From the NCBI GenBank assembly GCA_937125395.1, contig CAKZLI010000001.1:84218-148217 (forward strand): a DNA stretch of 64,000 nt. The letters are read 5' to 3'. Origin of the DNA: an uncultured Glaciecola sp. GTDB lineage: Bacteria > Pseudomonadota > Gammaproteobacteria > Enterobacterales > Alteromonadaceae. The first letter of the stretch is position 1. Each line of letters begins with the position of its first letter. The translations under genes were made by a program, and so were the position numbers. The notes under the pieces were generated by a model that ran no database searches, was not told the origin of the DNA, and saw nothing but the letters and a program-made list of their open reading frames with translations. Below, piece after piece: positions 1 through 9,781 of the stretch.

Positions 1-744
1 TTGCATGAGGCGGTGCAGCAACATAATGCGAAAGCTGTATGGGCCGGTGTTGATTTTGGTTTCACTGTGCAAGATCGTCAATTTCATTATCAGTCTAGTC
101 AACGACGTATTACATCTGCTATCCCACATATACCATTACCGAATGTGGCTACAGCCATCACAGTTATTGATCAACTCAACTGGCCGATGAATGATGCGCT
201 ATATCAACAATGCATAGCACAAACTAAGCTGACTGGGCGTTTAACGCCTTATGCTTTGTTATCCAATGTAACTGACTCTAGCGCTACCAAATCTAGCGTT
301 ACCAACCCTAGTGATACCAACTTTAGTGATCCGAAGGGCTGGGATACACCGAGCATGCTTTTAGATGCAGCTCATAACCCGCAAGCCGCTGAATACTTGG
401 CAAAACACATTGCATATACTCAACCCAAACGTGTATATGCAGTGTGTGGCATGATGCAAGATAAAGATATTACTGGGGTACTGCAACCATTGATAGATTG
501 CGTAGTGCATTGGTATCCTGCTTCGGTGAGCATCAATAGAGCCGCAGACAGCGCAACGATAGCTCATCATTTAAGTCACGATTTACGGGTCAATCCACAG
601 CAAATATCGTGTGTGGAACAGGTTATTGATGGCGTTAAAATGGCAATAAATTCTGCCACCAAAGACGATTTAGTGTTAATATTCGGTTCATTCTTCACGT
701 TAAGTGATTTTTATGCACGCGCTGCTGAGTTGCACTCGTCATAA
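1..744 (+). CDS. folC: FolC C-terminal part (folylpolyglutamate / dihydrofolate synthase), 5' truncated by window
   Basis: This is the C-terminal 247 residues of bifunctional dihydrofolate synthase/folylpolyglutamate synthase, a cytoplasmic folate enzyme that adds glutamate to dihydropteroate and tetrahydrofolate. The open frame runs in from base 1, so the TTG there is not the true start. The Mur-ligase-family C-terminal motif is seen at about residues 119-131 (LLDAAHNP, with Asp122 and His125). The frame ends in a typical FolC C-terminus with a FGSFF-like stretch. Just before the motif is a low-complexity insert made of four 5-residue units encoded by 15-nt repeats at 277-336. The following dedD-cvpA-purF order is the classic gammaproteobacterial folC neighbourhood. 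Identification is secure; the 5' part is outside the window. Confidence 0.92.
   Translation: MHEAVQQHNAKAVWAGVDFGFTVQDRQFHYQSSQRRITSAIPHIPLPNVATAITVIDQLNWPMNDALYQQCIAQTKLTGRLTPYALLSNVTDSSATKSSVTNPSDTNFSDPKGWDTPSMLLDAAHNPQAAEYLAKHIAYTQPKRVYAVCGMMQDKDITGVLQPLIDCVVHWYPASVSINRAADSATIAHHLSHDLRVNPQQISCVEQVIDGVKMAINSATKDDLVLIFGSFFTLSDFYARAAELHSS
277..336 (+). repeat. Four in-frame 15-nt tandem repeats inside folC
   Basis: Four consecutive 15-nt units (277-291, 292-306, 307-321, 322-336) encode SSATK, SSVTN, PSDTN and FSDPK. The units are diverged but keep the Ser/Asp-Thr-Asn pattern. They lie in a loop just before the conserved AHNP motif, so they probably extend a surface loop. Confidence 0.6.
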
Positions 745-787
745 ACGATTACAGTTACACTAGTACATGGGTAGGGAAGGTTAACCG

Positions 788-1429
788 GTGAATTCTGCAT
801 TACAAAATCGACTTGTAGGTACCTTAATAATTGTTGCCTTGGCGGTCATCTTTTTACCAGATCTGTTAGATGGTAAAAAGCAAACCCAACAAGATATCCA
901 AGTAAATATCCCACCTGCACCGCCGGTGTTATCGATGGTGACAGCCAAAGATATCGATGTTGAACAGATTGCGCAACAAGCGACGGCCCCTTCTACCATG
1001 ACGACTGACAGTCCCATTGACGACAATGATACAGTGCAAGCAAGCGATACCCTAGACTCTGCTTCTGCGGATTTGCAACAGCAAACGAATGCAGCAAAAA
1101 CGTCTATGCAACCAGCCACAAATAAAGACTCAGCGACGGCGTCATTAGCAAATCAAACGATTAAGCTTGAAACCGATCCACAAGATGCTGTGGGTTGGGT
1201 GGTACAGTTAGGTAGTTTTAGGCATCAAAAAAATGTACGTGAGTTACTCAACAAGCTAGACAAAGCGGGTTATCGCACATTCTCTCGTCCGGTAAATACG
1301 CCTTCAGGTGTGTTAACCAAAGTCTTTGTCGGTCCAGAAATTGACCAATCTAAATTACAAGATGCCTTACCGCATCTTAACGAAGTCACAAAATTAAAGG
1401 GGCGTTTGACGCCTTTTACAATTAAATAA
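788..1429 (+). CDS. dedD: DedD-like SPOR-domain cell division protein
   Basis: This 213-residue inner-membrane protein has a short N-terminus, one membrane helix at about residues 10-26 ending in the DedD-like LPDLLDGKK segment, a long acidic Ala/Thr/Asp-rich periplasmic linker, and a C-terminal SPOR domain at about 133-213 (VVQLGSFRHQKNV...). SPOR domains bind denuded septal peptidoglycan, and DedD supports constriction during division. The start is GTG at 788 with GGAAGG seven bases upstream, which fits DedD length. It sits between folC and cvpA, as in E. coli. Identification rests on the N-terminal signature, the SPOR domain and synteny. Confidence 0.9.
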   Translation: MNSALQNRLVGTLIIVALAVIFLPDLLDGKKQTQQDIQVNIPPAPPVLSMVTAKDIDVEQIAQQATAPSTMTTDSPIDDNDTVQASDTLDSASADLQQQTNAAKTSMQPATNKDSATASLANQTIKLETDPQDAVGWVVQLGSFRHQKNVRELLNKLDKAGYRTFSRPVNTPSGVLTKVFVGPEIDQSKLQDALPHLNEVTKLKGRLTPFTIK

Positions 1430-1520
1430 AAATGATGATGGCAAAGCATCTTGCTTCTGCTAAAATACGCACCATTAATCCCATGTGTAAATGCAAAGCA
1501 CAGTCACTGATGAAGACAAT

Positions 1521-2009
1521 ATGAACTGGGTAGATTTTTCAATAATTGGTATCATAATCCTATCGGCACTGATCAGTTTGGTGCGCGGATTTATGAAAGA
1601 AGGCCTTTCTTTAGTTATCTGGTTCGGTGCGTTTTATATCGCAAGCCGATTTTATCCTAGCGTTGCGTTACTCCTCACCCAAATAGAAAATGAAATGTGG
1701 CGTCAAGGCGCTGCAATCGCTATCTTATTCGTTGCCACTATGATTGCTGGCGCTATTTTTAATTATGTCATCGGACAATTGGTGGAGTACACTGGATTGT
1801 CAGGGACAGATCGTATGCTTGGGATCGTGTTTGGTGCATTGCGAGGGATATTAATTGTCTCTGCATTGTTGTTTTTTATCGATTCTTTTACCGCTTTTTC
1901 TGATGCTCAATGGTGGAGTGATTCTCTATTGATCCCGGAATTTGCTATTGTTATAGAATGGTTTTTTGAATATTTGCAAGGTAGTTCAAGTTTTCTTAAA
2001 CCCGCTTAA
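1521..2009 (+). CDS. cvpA: CvpA family membrane protein
   Basis: This is a small polytopic inner-membrane protein of 162 residues with about four predicted membrane helices. CvpA was named for colicin V production and is linked to envelope homeostasis; its molecular role is not settled. The frame is open from 1491, but the ATG at 1521 gives the family-typical beginning [13 protein letters not shown], so that start is preferred. The conserved glycine-rich [12 protein letters not shown] segment and the GALRGILIV helix are visible. It lies 13 bases before purF, matching the cvpA-purF arrangement of enterics and Vibrio. Confidence 0.9.
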   Translation: MNWVDFSIIGIIILSALISLVRGFMKEGLSLVIWFGAFYIASRFYPSVALLLTQIENEMWRQGAAIAILFVATMIAGAIFNYVIGQLVEYTGLSGTDRMLGIVFGALRGILIVSALLFFIDSFTAFSDAQWWSDSLLIPEFAIVIEWFFEYLQGSSSFLKPA

Positions 2010-2022
2010 ATAGGTATTTTTC

Positions 2023-3549
2023 ATGTGTGGTATAGTCGGGATTGTAGGTAAAGCCTCCGTCGCTCAAGATCTTTATGACGGATTAACGGTGCTGCAACAC
2101 CGCGGACAGGACGCCGCCGGTATTATGACCATTGATGATGGAAATTTTCATTTGCGTAAAGGCAATGGATTGGTCAAAGACGTATTTCATACTAGACACA
2201 TGTTGCGTCTAGCTGGTACAACGGGCATAGGGCATTGTCGCTATCCAACAGCGGGTAGTTCTAGCTCTGCTGAAGCACAACCGTTTTATGTAAATTCACC
2301 CTACGGTATTGCATTTGCTCATAACGGTAACTTAACCAACGCTCATGAACTCCATGATGAAGTATTTAAGATTGCTCGTCGGCATATTAATACGACATCG
2401 GACTCTGAAATTTTACTGAATATTCTGGCTCATCAGATTTCATCTTCTGCTGGCATGCAAGTCACCCCTGATGAAATATTTGCTGCTGTGACTGAAGTAC
2501 ATAAAAAAATTCGTGGCGCGTATGCCGTGGTCGCATCGATTATCGGCAATGGGATGTTGGCGTTTCGTGATCCCAATGGCATTCGTCCATTATCGCTAGG
2601 TAAACGTCAATCTGCAGCCGGCAATGAATACATGGTAGCCTCTGAAAGTGTTGCATTAGATGCTGTTGGCTTTACCTTTTTGCGTGATGTATTGCCAGGT
2701 GAAGCTGTCTATATTACGGATGAAGGCGAGTTGTTTACTCAGCAATGTGCTGCGGATCCTGTGCATTCACCGTGTATTTTTGAATACGTGTACTTTGCGC
2801 GTCCAGACTCATTCCTTGACGGTGTGTCGGTATATGCTTCACGGGTCAATATGGGAACAAAGTTGGGCGAGAAAATCGCTCGGGAATGGTCTGATAAAGA
2901 GATTGATGTGGTGATCCCCATCCCTGAGACGTCAATGGATGTTGCATTACAAATCGCCAACACGCTTGATTTACCTTATCGACAAGGTTTCGTCAAAAAC
3001 CGTTATATCGGTCGAACATTTATCATGCCAGGACAAACTCAACGCCGTAAATCAGTGCGCCGTAAACTCAACGCAATCAAGTCTGAATTTAAAGGCAAAA
3101 ATGTTTTATTAGTAGATGATTCAATTGTACGTGGGACGACGTCTGGCCAGATTATTGAAATGGCGAGAGAGTCAGGTGCCAAAAAAGTATATTTTGCCTC
3201 AGCCGCTCCTGAAATACGCTTTCCTAATGTATATGGTATTGATATGCCATCACCACATGAATTGATTGCATATGGTCGTGAAATTGATCAGATCAGTGAA
3301 CTGATCCAAGCTGACGGATTAATTTTTCAAGACATAGATGATTTAGTCTCGGCGGTTCGTCAAGAAAACCCTTCGGTGACTCAGTTTGAAACATCGGTAT
3401 TTGATGGACGTTATATTACCGGTGATGTGGATCAGTCATATCTAGAACGGATTGACTCTGCTCGCAGTGATGATGCCAAAAATCCAGCTAAATCAACGGC
3501 TGATTTATGTAATATTGATATGCACAACATGGAACAAGATGAAGATTAA
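2023..3549 (+). CDS. purF: Amidophosphoribosyltransferase PurF
   Basis: PurF catalyses the first committed step of purine synthesis, making 5-phosphoribosylamine from PRPP and glutamine in the cytoplasm. The 508 residues match the family length. The N-terminal nucleophile glutamine amidotransferase domain starts MCGIVGIVG, with Cys2 the catalytic residue after Met removal. The C-terminal phosphoribosyltransferase domain has the PRPP loop [14 protein letters not shown] at about residues 362-375. No PurR box was identified upstream, though cvpA is close enough for co-transcription. A strong hairpin terminator follows at 3602-3643. Identification is secure. Confidence 0.97.
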   Translation: MCGIVGIVGKASVAQDLYDGLTVLQHRGQDAAGIMTIDDGNFHLRKGNGLVKDVFHTRHMLRLAGTTGIGHCRYPTAGSSSSAEAQPFYVNSPYGIAFAHNGNLTNAHELHDEVFKIARRHINTTSDSEILLNILAHQISSSAGMQVTPDEIFAAVTEVHKKIRGAYAVVASIIGNGMLAFRDPNGIRPLSLGKRQSAAGNEYMVASESVALDAVGFTFLRDVLPGEAVYITDEGELFTQQCAADPVHSPCIFEYVYFARPDSFLDGVSVYASRVNMGTKLGEKIAREWSDKEIDVVIPIPETSMDVALQIANTLDLPYRQGFVKNRYIGRTFIMPGQTQRRKSVRRKLNAIKSEFKGKNVLLVDDSIVRGTTSGQIIEMARESGAKKVYFASAAPEIRFPNVYGIDMPSPHELIAYGREIDQISELIQADGLIFQDIDDLVSAVRQENPSVTQFETSVFDGRYITGDVDQSYLERIDSARSDDAKNPAKSTADLCNIDMHNMEQDED

Positions 3550-3601
3550 CTGATGCATAGTTAGCTTTTTGCATCGTTAGCTTATGCACATGATGAGCAA
3601 C

Positions 3602-3643
3602 AAAAAACCGCTTAATAATGTAACTTATTTAAGCGGTTTTTTT
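3602..3643. terminator. Bidirectional intrinsic terminator between purF and the convergent YIP1-like gene
   Basis: A perfect 14-bp inverted repeat (AAAAAACCGCTTAA at 3602-3615 and its complement at 3629-3642) surrounds a 13-nt loop. The A- and T-tracts give a U-run in either direction, so it can serve purF and the convergent gene ending at 3676. Confidence 0.85.
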
Positions 3644-3675
3644 ATGTCTAACTAACTATCGTGATCAATGCTTGT

Positions 3676-4275
3676 TTAGGCGTAGACGAGCCCTGCACCA
3701 GAACTTAGCAATATGACTGATAATGCCATAAGGATAGATAACAGCACTAGGCCGCAAGTCACCACCGTTGAAGCATAGATGAACCCTTTTTCTTCGGGAA
3801 TGTGCATCAATATCGGGACTCCTGAATACAATAGATACACAGAGTAGGCGACCCCAGCTAAGCCAACTGCGCTGATAACCCATAACTCGGGATACAAGCA
3901 CGCAAAGCCCACCATGAATAATGGGGTAGAGGTATAAGCAGCGAGCTCTAGCGCTTGAGTTATAGAGGGTTTAGCATCAAATACTTGTGCTAATTCATGG
4001 ATCATCATGGCCAAACACGCCACGCCAACAACTAATCCAAAATACATACCCACCGCCATAAACAAAGCACTGTCCGAACTCAATTTAATTATCTCACCAG
4101 CCCCAATACTCCATCCTATGTGGGCACTTGCATAATAACTACATACAGCAGGGATCAATGCAATGATGGCAATATGGCTGGTAGCATGCCAATGATCTTC
4201 ATGATCGCGGTCGATTGCATGCCACTCGGTCTTTGGACTTGCGTACAAGCCCCATACGTGATTTAAAATCATCAT
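3676..4275 (-). CDS. YIP1 family inner-membrane protein
   Basis: This 199-residue membrane protein has about five hydrophobic segments and the opening MMILNHVWGLYASPKTEW typical of bacterial YIP1 (DUF1282) proteins. The frame extends to 4335, but the ATG at 4275 follows a GGAGAG ribosome site and matches family N-termini, so that start is chosen; an adjacent ATG at 4272 is equally possible. The function of bacterial YIP1 proteins is unknown; eukaryotic relatives act in vesicle transport. The gene stands alone, convergent with purF and divergent from miaE. Confidence 0.8.
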   Translation of the reverse strand: MMILNHVWGLYASPKTEWHAIDRDHEDHWHATSHIAIIALIPAVCSYYASAHIGWSIGAGEIIKLSSDSALFMAVGMYFGLVVGVACLAMMIHELAQVFDAKPSITQALELAAYTSTPLFMVGFACLYPELWVISAVGLAGVAYSVYLLYSGVPILMHIPEEKGFIYASTVVTCGLVLLSILMALSVILLSSGAGLVYA

Positions 4276-4393
4276 GTCTCTCCAATTTACGAATAAGAGT
4301 CCCTTGCGCATGTTCAGGGGGGTAAACACCTTCAATAAATATTATTAACAATATTTACAAAGTGTTAACAAATAATGCGTGTTGGGTAGATAA

Positions 4394-5281
4394 ATGTCAA
4401 ATCATTTTATTTACAGCCGTCCTTTGTCTAATGTGGCGTTATGCTTGCATTCAATGGGGGATACTTTTAAAATTGCAGCACGTTATTTTACGAAAGTATC
4501 CGTCTTGAACACAGCAACCCTACTAGAACCGATCAACGCATTTTTGGCCGTATCAACGCCTGTAGCATGGATTGATGAAGCCGTAAAATCGGACAATTTG
4601 GCATTGATGTTAACCGATCATTTAATGTGTGAATTAAAAGCAGCACAGACAGCCATGTTACTGTTGCGTCGTTATGCGGTTGATAAAGACAGTGCACAAG
4701 CATTATTAGAATGGCTTAAACCCTTTGAGGATTTTGCCTATCGTAAAGTGGGGGATGGCGATTTTTCAGGACAATTATCGTTATCTAAAAAACTCATCAG
4801 CCGTTCACATTTTGTTCATGGTGATGAATTGATTGATAAGATGGTGTTATTGATTAAAGAAGAGCTGCATCACTTCGGTCAAGTCTTGACTATTATGCAG
4901 TCCCGAGGCATGGCTTATGACAACATTGGCGCATCAAGATATGCTCGTGGCATGATGCAACATGTCCGCACGCATGAACCGGCTAAGTTAACGGATACCT
5001 TGATTTGTGGCGCGTTTATTGAGGCGCGAAGCTGTGAACGATTTGCAATGCTTGCGCCACATTTAGACCCTGAACTGGATAAGTTTTATACGTCATTATT
5101 GCGCTCTGAAGCTCGTCATTTTCAAGATTATCTGACTCTTGCACAGCGTGTTAGCAAAGACGATATCAGTGAACGCGTGGCATTATTTCGCAGCGTTGAA
5201 AGCGCCTTGATCACTGAACCGGATACGGAATTTCGTTTTCACAGCGGACCATTAAATGCGTCTAACTGCGCAGTGGCCTAA
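4394..5281 (+). CDS. miaE: tRNA-(ms2io6A)-hydroxylase MiaE
   Basis: MiaE is a non-haem diiron monooxygenase that hydroxylates ms2i6A37 of UNN-reading tRNAs. The ligand pattern is visible: Glu near residue 80 (CELKAAQ), EELHHF near 156-161, EARSCERF near 210, and EARHF near 239-243. This gives the two ExxH-type ligand pairs of ferritin-like hydroxylases. Homology to the family begins only near residue 43 (LLEPINAFL), so the N-terminus is about 40 residues longer than usual. Either it is a real extension or translation starts internally; no internal ATG has a clearly better ribosome site. Its C-terminus is followed by 18-bp repeats. Confidence 0.9.
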   Translation: MSNHFIYSRPLSNVALCLHSMGDTFKIAARYFTKVSVLNTATLLEPINAFLAVSTPVAWIDEAVKSDNLALMLTDHLMCELKAAQTAMLLLRRYAVDKDSAQALLEWLKPFEDFAYRKVGDGDFSGQLSLSKKLISRSHFVHGDELIDKMVLLIKEELHHFGQVLTIMQSRGMAYDNIGASRYARGMMQHVRTHEPAKLTDTLICGAFIEARSCERFAMLAPHLDPELDKFYTSLLRSEARHFQDYLTLAQRVSKDDISERVALFRSVESALITEPDTEFRFHSGPLNASNCAVA

Positions 5282-5323
5282 AACTGCGCAACTCATTAAA
5301 ACCGCGCAACTCCTTAAAACTGG
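5279..5323 (+). repeat. Degenerate 18-bp tandem repeat after miaE
   Basis: Units at 5279-5296 and 5297-5314 differ at two positions, and a partial third unit starts at 5315. Each carries a core AACTGCGCAACT or AACCGCGCAACT. A further AACTGCGCA occurs just upstream within the end of miaE (about 5265-5273). The array overlaps the miaE stop codon, so it may have grown from the end of that gene. Confidence 0.5.
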
Positions 5324-5324
5324 C

Positions 5325-6056
5325 TTATAGCGTAAAACTGCGTTGTTGTAGTTTAAACGCGTTTTTTTCTACTTTTAATACACTACCTTGAGAATACCAA
5401 TCTCCCAGCACAATTCGTGTTGCAGACTCACCGTTGACATTGTGCACGTGTATATCTGGACGATGGGTGTGGCCGTGGATCATGCGCTTCACCTTGTGGT
5501 GTGCTAATACGTCATCAACAACCTGCGGTGTGACATCCATAATATCCATGTTGAGCTGTTGTTTGTTGTGTGCCGATGTTTTACGTCCCTTGCGGGCGAT
5601 GTACTTTCTGACCCATAAAGGTAATGCTAGCATCGATGTTAGCCACCATTTACTGCGGGATTTTTTTCGAAAGCGCATGTAGGCAATATCGCGAGTACAC
5701 ATTTCGTCACCGTGTAAAATGACTGTTGGAGTGTTGTATAAATCAATCACGGTTTGCTCTGCAAGGATTGTCATCCCAGCACGCTTTGCGTAAGCATCTT
5801 TAAGTGCAAAATCACGATTACCATGGATAAAAAACACAGGTACTGTCAGCGATAATTGTTTAATCGCTGCTGCGATAAGTGTCGTAAAAGGATTGATATC
5901 ATCATCACCTAACCAGACCTCAAACAGATCGCCTAATATATATAAAGCATCTGCTTGTGGTGCTTCGTCACGCAAGAACGCAAGCAAACATTCAGTGATG
6001 TCTGTGCGTTCTGCGCTAAGGTGTATATCTGAAATAAAATAGGTAAAATTACCCAT
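5325..6056 (-). CDS. lpxH: UDP-2,3-diacylglucosamine diphosphatase LpxH
   Basis: LpxH hydrolyses UDP-2,3-diacylglucosamine to lipid X and UMP at the inner membrane, the fourth step of lipid A synthesis. The 243 residues carry all calcineurin-like phosphoesterase motifs: DIHLS (Asp10, His12), GDLFEVWLGDD (Asp43), GNRD (Asn80), HGDE (His115) and HGHTH (His194/196). The gene starts nine bases after the ppiB stop, so the two are co-transcribed, the same ppiB-lpxH pair seen in E. coli. Presence of LpxH confirms a Gram-negative lipid A pathway. Confidence 0.95.
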   Translation of the reverse strand: MGNFTYFISDIHLSAERTDITECLLAFLRDEAPQADALYILGDLFEVWLGDDDINPFTTLIAAAIKQLSLTVPVFFIHGNRDFALKDAYAKRAGMTILAEQTVIDLYNTPTVILHGDEMCTRDIAYMRFRKKSRSKWWLTSMLALPLWVRKYIARKGRKTSAHNKQQLNMDIMDVTPQVVDDVLAHHKVKRMIHGHTHRPDIHVHNVNGESATRIVLGDWYSQGSVLKVEKNAFKLQQRSFTL

Positions 6057-6065
6057 CAGTCAGGC

Positions 6066-6566
6066 TTATTCGTCGATGGTAACGGTTTCGATGATCACAT
6101 TTTCAACAGGGACATCTTGGTGATGACCATGGTTACCTGTCGCGACATTTTCGATCGCTTCAACAATCTCGATACCATCAGTCACTTCACCAAATACACA
6201 ATAACCCCAACCATTTACTGATTCGCTAGAGTGATTTAAAAAATCATTGTTTTTGGCATTAATAAAAAATTGTGCAGTGGCTGAGTGTGGGTCTTGTGTA
6301 CGTGCCATTGCAAGCGTGCCTTTGTTATTTAACAGGCCGTTGTTTGCTTCATTTTTGATTTGAGCATTGGTTTCTTTCTGTTGCATATCAGCAGTAAAAC
6401 CGCCACCTTGGATCATGAATCCTTTGATAACACGATGAAAGATTGTACCTTCAAAAAAACCTTCACGTGCATAAGTCAAAAAGTTAGCAACGGTAACTGG
6501 CGCTTTATCAGCATGAAGTGCAATGGTAATTGGACCATGATTAGTAGTAAAAGTAATAGTAGACAT
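6066..6566 (-). CDS. ppiB: Cytoplasmic peptidyl-prolyl isomerase PpiB
   Basis: This is a cyclophilin-type PPIase of 166 residues without a signal peptide, so it is the cytoplasmic PpiB rather than periplasmic PpiA. The core [13 protein letters not shown] (catalytic Arg), the QFFIN strand and a WGYCVFGEV segment are all present. It catalyses cis-trans proline isomerisation during folding. It is first in a ppiB-lpxH operon and divergent from cysS across about 160 bp that must hold both promoters. No clear -35/-10 pair was assigned there. Confidence 0.95.
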   Translation of the reverse strand: MSTITFTTNHGPITIALHADKAPVTVANFLTYAREGFFEGTIFHRVIKGFMIQGGGFTADMQQKETNAQIKNEANNGLLNNKGTLAMARTQDPHSATAQFFINAKNNDFLNHSSESVNGWGYCVFGEVTDGIEIVEAIENVATGNHGHHQDVPVENVIIETVTIDE

Positions 6567-6726
6567 AATAATCTCTCAAAAAAAAGTAAATGTTGCAGCA
6601 TTTTAGCTTACTTTGTTTAGAATTACGATGATTCTCAAGGTCTTGAATGGTAAACTTTACAAATAAATAGGCGTTGATTTAACGCTCACCATTAATTGCA
6701 TTGTTTATCATGGAAATCTGCTCAAT

Positions 6727-8106
6727 ATGTTACATATTTATAATACGCTGACCCGCCAAAAATCCGTATTTACCCCAATTGAACCAGGTAAAGTCGGTTT
6801 ATATGTTTGCGGAATAACAGTATATGACCTGTCACATATGGGGCATGCTCGCACGTATTTGAGCTTCGATGTCATGGTACGTTATATGCGTTATCTAGGT
6901 TATGCGGTTAAATATGTCAGAAATATCACAGACGTAGACGACAAAATTATTAAACGTGCGATTGCCAATAATGAAAGCACTGATACGTTAACGGAACGCA
7001 CCATTGGGCAAATGCATGCTGATTTTGCGGCACTAAACCTACTTGAACCGGATGTGGAACCACGCGTCACCACTCATATGGACGAAATCATTGATGTAAT
7101 TGCAGCATTAGTTAATAAAGGCCATGCGTATGTGGCTAGTTCAGGAGATGTATTGTTCGATGTATCGACATTTTCCCAATACGGCGCACTGAGTAAACAA
7201 GACCTAGAACAACTCCAGTCTGGTGCTCGCGTAGCTGTGGCTGAAGGCAAAGACGACCCGTTAGATTTTGTGTTATGGAAAATGGCGAAACCAGATGAAC
7301 CAAGCTGGCAGTCTCCGTGGGGAGCCGGTCGTCCTGGTTGGCATATTGAATGTTCTGCGATGAATCACAAACATTTAGGGAGGCATTTTGATATTCACGG
7401 TGGTGGGTCAGACTTAACGTTCCCGCATCACGAAAATGAAGTAGCTCAATCTTGCTGTGCGTTTGATACCCCTTATGTCAACACTTGGGTACATACTGGG
7501 ATGGTGCAAGTCGACAACGAAAAAATGTCTAAATCGCTGGGTAACTTTTTTACGTTACGCGATGTGTTAGCTGAGCATCACCAAGAAACATTACGCTTTT
7601 TCTTGATGTCAGCGCATTACCGCTCTCAATTAAGTTATTCACAAGATAATATCGACCAAGCTCAAGCTGGCTTAGAGCGGTTATACACGGCATTACGCGA
7701 TGTCACTCCCGATACTGATACGAAGTTAAGTCACGGTGGGTATTTGGCACGCTTTGAAGCTGCAATGAACGACGATTTTAATACGCCAATTGCATTTTCT
7801 GTGCTATTTGATTGTGCCAAAGATTTAAACAAAGCCAAACTCACTGATGCGCCTGAAGCGGCCCGACTAGCCTATGTGTTGCGAGGCTTAGGAGATATCT
7901 TAGGATGTTTACAAGATGATCCGAGTGCGTTTTTACAATCCGATACGAGTTTGGATGCACAAATGGTTGAAGATTTGATTGTCCAACGGAATCAAGCCCG
8001 AGCAGATAAAGACTGGGCTGCAGCAGACGCTGCGCGAGATGCGCTAAGTGCATTGGGTGTGATCATTGAAGATAGCGCCACGGGGACAACTTGGCGCATC
8101 GGTTAA
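6727..8106 (+). CDS. cysS: Cysteinyl-tRNA synthetase
   Basis: This class I aminoacyl-tRNA synthetase charges tRNA-Cys. Its 459 residues match the family. The zinc-binding Cys28 precedes the HIGH-type motif HMGH at 37-40. The WHIECSAM and [15 protein letters not shown] segments supply the other zinc ligands, and KMSKS is near residue 266. The C-terminal anticodon-binding helical domain is intact. It is divergent from ppiB, as in E. coli. Upstream AT-rich sequence offers only a weak ribosome site. Confidence 0.97.
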   Translation: MLHIYNTLTRQKSVFTPIEPGKVGLYVCGITVYDLSHMGHARTYLSFDVMVRYMRYLGYAVKYVRNITDVDDKIIKRAIANNESTDTLTERTIGQMHADFAALNLLEPDVEPRVTTHMDEIIDVIAALVNKGHAYVASSGDVLFDVSTFSQYGALSKQDLEQLQSGARVAVAEGKDDPLDFVLWKMAKPDEPSWQSPWGAGRPGWHIECSAMNHKHLGRHFDIHGGGSDLTFPHHENEVAQSCCAFDTPYVNTWVHTGMVQVDNEKMSKSLGNFFTLRDVLAEHHQETLRFFLMSAHYRSQLSYSQDNIDQAQAGLERLYTALRDVTPDTDTKLSHGGYLARFEAAMNDDFNTPIAFSVLFDCAKDLNKAKLTDAPEAARLAYVLRGLGDILGCLQDDPSAFLQSDTSLDAQMVEDLIVQRNQARADKDWAAADAARDALSALGVIIEDSATGTTWRIG

Positions 8107-8126
8107 TCCTGGCTATTCTTGCTTAG

Positions 8127-9722
8127 CTATGAGCCTTGTTGCATCCTCGTGACATCAACACTGAGTTTGAGTCGCTGACCAGGTTGGATATATTGCTGTG
8201 TATCTAATCGATTCCAATTAATAATGTCGTTGATTTTGACTTTGAATCGTTGCCCAATACGGGCTAATGAATCTCCATTTTTGACGACATATGTAATGTT
8301 TCTAACAATCCCTGCGGGCTTGTCTTTCTCTAACCAAATGACTAATTCTTTGCCTGGATAGATGGGATCGTTGGGCGCAATCCCATTCCATTTTGCTAAT
8401 GCGCGCGTTGAAATTTTGTATTTCCGAGCTAGCTTCCATAGCGAATCACCGTCTTGAATAACATGCGTCAATTTTGCTTTGTTAGGTTTTGCATTGGGCT
8501 TGGTGATACTTGCCAATCGTTGGGTTTTGGATAAGGTATACGCATCCAGCGATTTTAATGCGACGGGGACTAACAAATAATCATTCTGGTAAATAACATT
8601 GTTAGGTAGTTGGTTGATTTTCTTGATGATATCAATAGTGGTGTGATGTGCTTGAGCGATTGCACCTAAGTTATCGTTCGCTTGTACTTTGTAGCGTAAC
8701 CAGTTAATTCTATCTTTGGAGTGTGTTTGCGCCAATTGCACATTAAATTGAGCGTGAGTTTGAATCGGTAATAGTAATCTATGCGGCCCTTCAGGTGCTG
8801 TCGCCCAGCGATTAAATCCAGGGTTGAGGGCATGCAGTTCTGTTAAAGTCAGCCCAGCAAAATCTGCGGCTAAGGCCAAATCAATTTGTGAATCCACTTC
8901 TACTGGCGCGACCACAGGGTTATTCGCAATCACCGGCCAAGCAAGGCTGCCTGCTGCAGCTTGTTCTTTTAGGATACTCACCAGCGCAATCAACTTAGGG
9001 ACGTATTCCCGGGTTTCTTTGGGCAAATCTAGAGACCAAAAATCTGTATTTCTACCTAAACGTTTATTTTTGCGAATGGCTCTGCGTACCCGTCCTTCAC
9101 CGGAGTTATATGCCGCTAACGCGTGGTACCAATTACCATCAAAAAAGCGATGTAAATAACGCAAATAAGCCATGGCGCCAGTGGTGGCAGCAACGACATC
9201 ACGACGTCCGTCATACCACCAATTTTGTTCCATACCGAAGCGTTTACCCGTACCTGGAATAAACTGCCACAATCCAGATGCACTGCCGTGCGAGTATGCA
9301 AATGGGTCAAATGCACTTTCTACAATAGGCAACATTGCCAATTCTAATGGCAGTGATTGTGATTCAAGTTCTTGTACTATATAAAATAAAAATGGACGAG
9401 CGCGTTGGGATACTTGTTGCATATAACGTGGATGTTTTAAAAACCACTTTTTGTGGGCGATGATGCGCTCATGCTCACCGGTTAAGGTATTGCTATTGGC
9501 TGCGATGTAATGCCACAGGCTGGTTTTTTCTAGTGGGGTTGTTTTGGGCTCAGCTACGGGAGCTGGTAATGCAATACTGGCTAATGATTCGTTTAAATTT
9601 TGTACAGGGTGAATCAGTTCAACGACTTCGTTGTGTGCGTGAGGCGATGCTTGTTCATCGAGATAGGTAGAGCTACAACTACTGATGAACAGTAAACTAA
9701 TGAATAACCAACAGAATTTCAT
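8127..9722 (-). CDS. mltD: Membrane-bound lytic murein transglycosylase D with three LysM domains
   Basis: This outer-membrane-anchored lytic transglycosylase cleaves the MurNAc-GlcNAc bond of peptidoglycan. A lipoprotein signal peptide has its lipobox at FISSC (Cys16). The SLT catalytic domain at about 110-230 has Glu135 in PIVESAFDP followed by ASGLWQFIPGTGK. Three LysM peptidoglycan-binding repeats follow at about 335-380, 417-462 and 475-520. The 531 residues fit MltD, which in E. coli also lies next to gloB. Its end is only 20 bp from the convergent cysS end, with no obvious terminator between. Confidence 0.95.
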   Translation of the reverse strand: MKFCWLFISLLFISSCSSTYLDEQASPHAHNEVVELIHPVQNLNESLASIALPAPVAEPKTTPLEKTSLWHYIAANSNTLTGEHERIIAHKKWFLKHPRYMQQVSQRARPFLFYIVQELESQSLPLELAMLPIVESAFDPFAYSHGSASGLWQFIPGTGKRFGMEQNWWYDGRRDVVAATTGAMAYLRYLHRFFDGNWYHALAAYNSGEGRVRRAIRKNKRLGRNTDFWSLDLPKETREYVPKLIALVSILKEQAAAGSLAWPVIANNPVVAPVEVDSQIDLALAADFAGLTLTELHALNPGFNRWATAPEGPHRLLLPIQTHAQFNVQLAQTHSKDRINWLRYKVQANDNLGAIAQAHHTTIDIIKKINQLPNNVIYQNDYLLVPVALKSLDAYTLSKTQRLASITKPNAKPNKAKLTHVIQDGDSLWKLARKYKISTRALAKWNGIAPNDPIYPGKELVIWLEKDKPAGIVRNITYVVKNGDSLARIGQRFKVKINDIINWNRLDTQQYIQPGQRLKLSVDVTRMQQGS

Positions 9723-9781
9723 TTACGACCACTTACTGCAAAAAAATCAGGGCATATTATAAATGATTCTGCTGCAAACTG

